Shown here piece after piece: positions 59,936 to 64,000 of a stretch of 64,000 nucleotides of DNA. Each line of letters opens with the position of its first letter. The first letter of the stretch is position 1. The notes below the pieces were generated by a model that saw nothing but the letters and a program-made list of their open reading frames with translations, did not search any database and was not told where the DNA came from. The position numbers and the translations under genes are program-made. The stretch lies in assembly GCF_010093535.1 (NCBI RefSeq), contig NW_022985176.1, forward strand, positions 938,665 to 1,002,664, given 5' to 3'. The DNA comes from Lindgomyces ingoldianus. Its lineage: Eukaryota > Ascomycota > Dothideomycetes > Pleosporales > Lindgomycetaceae.

Positions 59936-60225
59936 TGTAACGGCGCAGGCAAGACAATGGGTCCGAATGCGGTGGGAATCCACTCAGAGGCATATGGGAG
60001 TGCGTGGAGACTCTAAACCTAGGAATGCTATTAACACCTATAGGCCTTATACAAAAGAATATTAGAAAACTACTAAGCTAGCTACAGAGGCAAGGTGCGA
60101 CTAAATACATAAGGGAATAAAGGTAACTGCAGAGGACTAGGTTAAGTTATAGTTAGGGCTAATACAAGGACCTTTTAGATAGGATCTAAGCAACCTAAGA
60201 TAAAACAATTTATAGAATTATTACA
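59936..60225 (+). repeat. LTR-like repeat, copy 3 (best preserved)
   Basis: 290 bp with 5-bp terminal inverted repeats TGTAA...TTACA, the TG...CA ends expected of an LTR. There is no internal retrotransposon sequence beside it, so it is a solo-LTR candidate. The homology with the split copy continues about 40 bp past TTACA, so the true unit may be longer. Confidence 0.82.
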
Positions 60226-61547
60226 CTACTCCTCCTTTTATAAGCTAATAGTCTCTATCTGTAGTGTTTAAAAAGTATTTAAAAATACTTTAAAACTAAT
60301 TTAAATAAAATATAATAAAAATAACTATTTTAACTAAAATTTTTTATTACTAAGAAATAAACTAAAAACTTAATACTAATATAATGCCTTTATTATAATG
60401 TTTTTATTTAGTAGTAACTAGCAGTATAGTTATTATTAATATAGCAAATTTATTATTTATAGTAATAAGTGTTTACTTACTTTACTTATATAGTCTAGTT
60501 AATGTTGTTAGTTTCTTTTTTAGCTATTATTTAAATCTTTACTTTATAAGTATTATTATACACTTAATATCTTATAGTTTAGTCTACTAACTAATTATAG
60601 CATTAAAGAAAATTACTATGCTGCTTTGCCTCTCTTTTAGAGCTTCTTTAGAGGCGTTTTAAGTTATCTACTTTTAAGGTGCCTACGCTCTTACTTATAG
60701 CCTTTAAGTTAAGTTCTTTTATTAGTTTTTTAGATTAAAGAAATGTAAATATTATACTTTACATAATAAGAAATGTAACTTTATATAAATATAGTTTAAT
60801 ACTGCTAGAGTATAGTTTACTAACACACTTATAAGTTCTTTTATATTATAAAAAGAAATTTTTAGTTTTTTAAAGCTATCTTAAGCTATAGGCAGCAGCC
60901 TAAAACATAAAAAGTAAGAAGGATAAAAAAAGAGCTTTTAAAGCTATTTTAAAGTTTACTTAAAACCTAGCGTAAGTAGTATAAGTTATAAAGAGTTAGA
61001 AAGCTAGTCTTTCTATAGCTAGTGTTTAAGTAGCCTTATTCTACTAAAACACTAAGCTGCTTTATTAGGTTTTAGCTCTAAAAGCTTTAGTGTCTAACTT
61101 TTAAGTAAACATTATAGCACTTTTAAGTAGCTAAGAATAAAGTAAAAGGGGTTTAAAAAGAGTTTAAAAAAAAGAAAGAAGAAAAAGTAAAAAAAAAGTA
61201 AAAAAGAAGGTAAAGAAGAGTTTAAAGGTGTCTAACAGCTTGCTGTTAAACCTTCCTAGCGCTATATTTTTAGCAGAGCTTGCTCTGCTTATTATATTCA
61301 GGTTTGCAGAACGAAAAGTTGAGCAGAATCTCCTCTTTTAGACGCGCTAGTTAGTTAGAATTTCTTTAGATAAACCCTAGTAACGCTGTTTCTCTGTCAC
61401 CTTATATGTTTCTTATATTCTTTTTTAAAAAAAAATGTATACCTAATGTAAGTGCACCTTTATGCTAATTTGCATGCAGTTTGCTCTAGCATGCGTTGTG
61501 TAAAACATGTTTAAATTATAGTTAGTTGCGTCTGTTCCACCTCTCTA
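60226..61547. other. AT-rich, no gene
   Basis: Extremely stop-rich sequence dominated by taa, tta and agct words. It is probably old RIP-mutated mobile-element DNA, but nothing can be assigned. Confidence 0.6.
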
Positions 61548-61677
61548 GCCACATCAGTGTGTCGGGGATTAGCATCAGCCACATTAGTGTGTTGGGATTA
61601 GCATCAGCCGCATCGGTGTGTCGGGGATTGGCATCAGCCGCATTGGTGTGTCAGGGATTGGCATCAGCCGCATCAGT
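61548..61677. repeat. About 32-bp minisatellite, four copies
   Basis: Tandem units of the form cagtgtgtcggggattagcat followed by cagccgcat, with 1-4 differences (one unit lacks a g). They run directly into the right inverted-repeat arm. Confidence 0.9.
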
Positions 61678-61746
61678 GTGTTTGTTAGATATGCGCACCT
61701 ACTGTCAAGACAGGAGGAACGCTGGACAAAAGCTGCTACATAGTAC
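61678..61746. repeat. Right arm of the 69-bp inverted repeat
   Basis: Inverted partner of 57113-57181, lying between two minisatellites. Confidence 0.88.
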
Positions 61747-61770
61747 AAGCAATAAGCTTGAACAGTATGT

Positions 61771-61836
61771 TGCAGCAAATTGCAGCATGTTGCAGCATTT
61801 TGCAATATTCTGCAACAAATTGCAGCAGGTTGCAAG
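61771..61836. repeat. 10-bp minisatellite, about 6.6 copies
   Basis: Tandem decamers tgcagcaaat, tgcagcatgt, tgcagcattt, tgcaatattc, tgcaacaaat, tgcagcaggt and a partial unit. Translated on the minus strand they give a Cys/Leu/Gln repeat, which I take to be incidental. Confidence 0.9.
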
Positions 61837-62180
61837 CTGGTCGCGCATAGGGCTAGTGCGCGAGGGACTTGGACCGGAAAAACAAAAGCCGAGCAACACA
61901 AGCAGAGCAGAAAAAGGATTAAATAATTAATACAATTAATCATCATCCTATATATTATACCTAAACCTATTATTTATCTTAGGAAGCCTAGAAACAGTGT
62001 TTTAATCTAACAGTGTTAGGGATTAGCAGTTGCTTACACACCTAAGTTGCTTACTTTTGCTAAGACCACACTATAATAAACTTTATTATAGCCTATAACA
62101 ACCTGCTCTAGCACTATAGAGTAGAGTACAGCTTAGAATATTATTTAGATACTACTTCTACTTCTTGCTTACACGTTTGC
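61837..62180. other. AT-rich spacer left of the TRIM-like element
   Basis: Begins with a short GC-normal stretch and becomes AT-rich. No gene. Its last five bases, TTTGC, are the left target-site duplication of the next element. Confidence 0.6.
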
Positions 62181-62332
62181 TGTAAGGACGGAGCTCTGTA
62201 CCACTACGCCAATACAACCAAAAAGGTGCGAATAATTAACCAACGTTAATTATTGCGTACAGAATAGTATATATACCCGTCGCACGTAAGCACCATCTCG
62301 GCCTTACACGTAAGCGCCATCCTGGCCTTACA
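62181..62332 (-). repeat. LTR of the TRIM-like element (3' LTR in element sense)
   Basis: 152 bp, TGTAAGG...CCTTACA. It contains a 24-bp internal tandem duplication (cgtaagcaccatctcggcct then cgtaagcgccatcctggcct) and a TATA box. Confidence 0.92.
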
Positions 62333-62630
62333 TTATCCCCCTTCTTAGCAGACGCATGTCCCAGGCGTCACATGACCTACCCGCAGCTCAGAGGCGCCTA
62401 TGCGCATGTCTCGGTTACCGGCCAGAGGCTGACCACCTGCGGCCCAGAGGCGCGGGATAAACACGACGCAACGCTCAGTGGCCACGCCAGCTAAGCCATA
62501 CACACTAGACCTCCCAGCAGCTACAACGTGGCGCCAGAAGAGGCCGCCTCACGTTTCAGTCTAAAAACTGGCTAAGCTGTCCGAGGTGTGGGTCGAACGC
62601 GCGACCGTCCTTGTCGTTAGTTAATTATTA

Positions 62631-62782
62631 TGTAAGGACAGAGCTCTGTACCACTACGCTAATACAACTAAAAAGGTGCGAATAATTAACTAACGTTAAT
62701 TATTGCGTACAGAATAGTATATATACCCGTCGCACGTAAGCACCATCTCGGCCTTACACGTAAGCGCCATCCTGGCCTTACA
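62631..62782 (-). repeat. LTR of the TRIM-like element (5' LTR in element sense)
   Basis: Same length as its partner and 148 of 152 bases identical. Together with the adjacent interior it forms a tRNA-like pair of Pol III box motifs (see findings). Confidence 0.92.
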
Positions 62783-63110
62783 TTTGCATGTTATGCCTAG
62801 TCTAATTGCACTATCTGCAGCGCCTTTAGAATTACTTACCTACTTTAGCTTACACTTACTTCTTTACCTTTTTTCTGTTACTGCGCGCTTTAACCTCCTT
62901 TAGAGCTGTTAAGCGTAGGCCTTTTTAAATGTAGCTGCCTTATTAGCTGCTTAAAGCTTAGTAATTTTCTATTATGCTAACACTAGCTTATATATAGTTA
63001 TTGCTGCCCTTTTTAAGGCTTTTTTTCTAGAGACATTACCCCCCTATAACCCTCTTTATATATAGAGCTACTTGTAACACAACTAATATCTACTAGAGAT
63101 TGCTGCCTGC
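62783..63110. other. AT-rich, no gene
   Basis: Starts with the right TTTGC target duplication. No gene or recognisable element. Confidence 0.6.
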
Positions 63111-63236
63111 TGCTGTAATCTACTATAGTTTGCTGTAATTTGCTATAGTTTACTATAATTTACTATAGTTTACTATAATTTGCTGTAGTTTACTGCAATT
63201 TACTATAGTTTACTATAATTTACTATAGTTTACTTT
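63111..63236. repeat. 10-bp AT-rich minisatellite, about 12 copies
   Basis: Tandem decamers alternating between tactatagtt and tactataatt, with some tgctgtaatt variants. Confidence 0.9.
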
Positions 63237-63394
63237 ATATATTTTTTAACACTAGTAGGTAATCTCTTACTAACACCTTTAGGCATTAGCCTATTATATT
63301 TAAACAGTAGTTAAAGAAGCTAAACTAGCAGTTATGTAAGTAAAACAGCTTATTAAGGTATTATATGTACTACATTAATCTTTGTAGCAATAGA

Positions 63395-63430
63395 GAGGCA
63401 GAGGCAGAGGCAGAGGCAGAGGCAGAGGCA
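63395..63430. repeat. 6-bp microsatellite (gaggca) x6
   Basis: Six exact copies of gaggca, GC-rich in an AT-rich setting. Confidence 0.95.
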
Positions 63431-63544
63431 GCGCTAGAGCTTCCTAGCACTCTAAGAAATTCCTGCAGAGGCAATAAAATACATAAGCTAAGGCTCTACA
63501 ACTAGGGCTTTAATACTAAAATAATTAAATTAAGGATATTAAGT

Positions 63545-63599
63545 AGCAGTATTAGGCATAGTGTAGTAGTATTAGGCATAGTGTAGTAGTATTAGGCAG
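63545..63599. repeat. 20-bp tandem repeat, about 2.5 copies
   Basis: Adjacent units gtagtattaggcatagtgta, the last incomplete. Confidence 0.9.
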
Positions 63600-64000
63600 T
63601 GAAAGGAACAGGCGCAACGTGTAATAAAGTAGGCATAGTTAACTACATAGCCTTCTCTTGCTTATAGAGGTTTAGGCTAGACTAGAGACAACTGCTAGTG
63701 CTAGTGCTAGCTTTAGCATTATCTATATATATATTATACTATGCAAGAATACTTAGCTTAAGTATTCCTATATGTACTTTTTAGTACAGTAGGGAAAGTT
63801 GCATAGTATTAGCTTAGTAGGCAGGGCGTCTACCTTATTACACAACGCTAGAGACTGCAAGGTGTAAAAAGAAGAATGTAAGAGGTATTAAGCAGGAAAC
63901 ACAGGTTATAAAGAGGGAATACAGGATAGGGGGGTAACAAAAGAGAGTAAACTTTAGAGTTAGAAGCAGAGGTACAGAGGCTAAGGAGCCTATATACCCT
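63600..64000. other. AT-rich, no gene
   Basis: The island continues past the window edge. No gene or telomeric repeat is seen. Confidence 0.6.

Larger units (their letters stand above)
62181..62782 (-). mobile_element. TRIM-like miniature LTR retroelement (602 bp, complete)
   Basis: Two 152-bp direct repeats (62181-62332 and 62631-62782) flank a 298-bp GC-richer interior with no coding capacity. The repeats end TGTAAGG...CCTTACA, and the whole element is bounded by a perfect 5-bp direct duplication TTTGC (62176-62180 and 62783-62787). Read on the minus strand, a polypurine tract (AAGAAGGGGGATAA) sits directly before the second LTR, and each LTR contains a TATATATA box, giving the orientation. 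The LTRs differ at 4 of 152 positions, all transitions and three of them CpA-to-TpA. Structurally it is a terminal-repeat retrotransposon in miniature, which would need a larger element's proteins to move. No standard TGG-type primer-binding site was found. Confidence 0.9.

Noticed and set aside
61548..61836. Repeat arrays as a possible CRISPR
   Set aside because: Units are directly adjacent with no unique spacers, and the genome is eukaryotic.
63600..64000. Telomere or subtelomere at the window end
   Set aside because: No TTAGGG/CCCTAA array is seen; an AT-rich island alone does not show a chromosome end.

Overview
The window looks like part of a filamentous ascomycete (Pezizomycotina) genome. 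The genes have short GT-AG introns (about 45-230 bp) with CTAAC/CTGAC-type branch points. The gene set is typically fungal: a Sln1/TcsB-type osmosensor kinase, HET-domain and HeLo-like proteins, an AA9 polysaccharide monooxygenase, a CE1 acetylxylan esterase, a UstYa-like relic and a Pof3/Dia2-type F-box protein. An AT-rich, repeat-filled block occupies the right end. Stops and lost catalytic residues in the relics are mostly C-to-T or G-to-A changes, many in CpA context, which fits repeat-induced point mutation (RIP). The class within Pezizomycotina cannot be fixed from this sequence.

Layout. 1-7.8 kb: no intact gene; a decayed HET-domain gene (minus strand, 0.75-2.7 kb). 7.9-17.1 kb: an ELL-like transcription elongation factor, a DUF2237 protein with a mitochondrial-type N-terminus, a UstYa-like pseudogene, a conserved fungal protein of unknown function, an aminoglycoside-phosphotransferase-fold (APH) pseudogene and an AIG2/GGCT-like protein. 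18.0-27.8 kb, all minus strand: a TM9SF/EMP70 membrane protein, a seven-exon Sln1-type hybrid histidine kinase and an uncharacterised protein. 28.7-34.1 kb: an intact HET protein, then a divergent pair of secreted plant-cell-wall enzymes (acetylxylan esterase and AA9 LPMO) sharing a 0.9-kb intergenic region. 36.0-44.7 kb: a HeLo-like/TPR/ankyrin protein, an UNC93-like transporter, an APH-like pseudogene and an intact APH-like gene. 44.7-49.2 kb: gene-poor and degraded. 49.2-56.1 kb: a large secreted DUF7029/DUF7223-type protein with a mucin-like stalk, and a TPR/F-box/LRR protein.

56.27 kb to the end: an AT-rich island with a 525-bp assembly gap, at least four copies of an approximately 290-bp LTR-like repeat, a RIP-damaged Tc1/mariner element with TIRs and a TA duplication nested in one of those repeats, a 69-bp inverted repeat whose left arm abuts the gap, several minisatellites, and one structurally complete 602-bp miniature LTR retroelement (TRIM-like: two 152-bp LTRs, polypurine tract, perfect 5-bp target duplication).

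The genes do not form one pathway. Three themes recur: housekeeping and signalling genes in a normal-composition core; self/non-self recognition genes (one dead HET gene, one live HET gene, one HeLo-like protein); and genes lost by point mutation next to intact relatives. The best candidates for something undescribed are the TRIM-like element with a tRNA-like promoter pair at its LTR junction and the nested, gap-bounded repeat structure at 57-62 kb. No dedicated new defence system was recognised.
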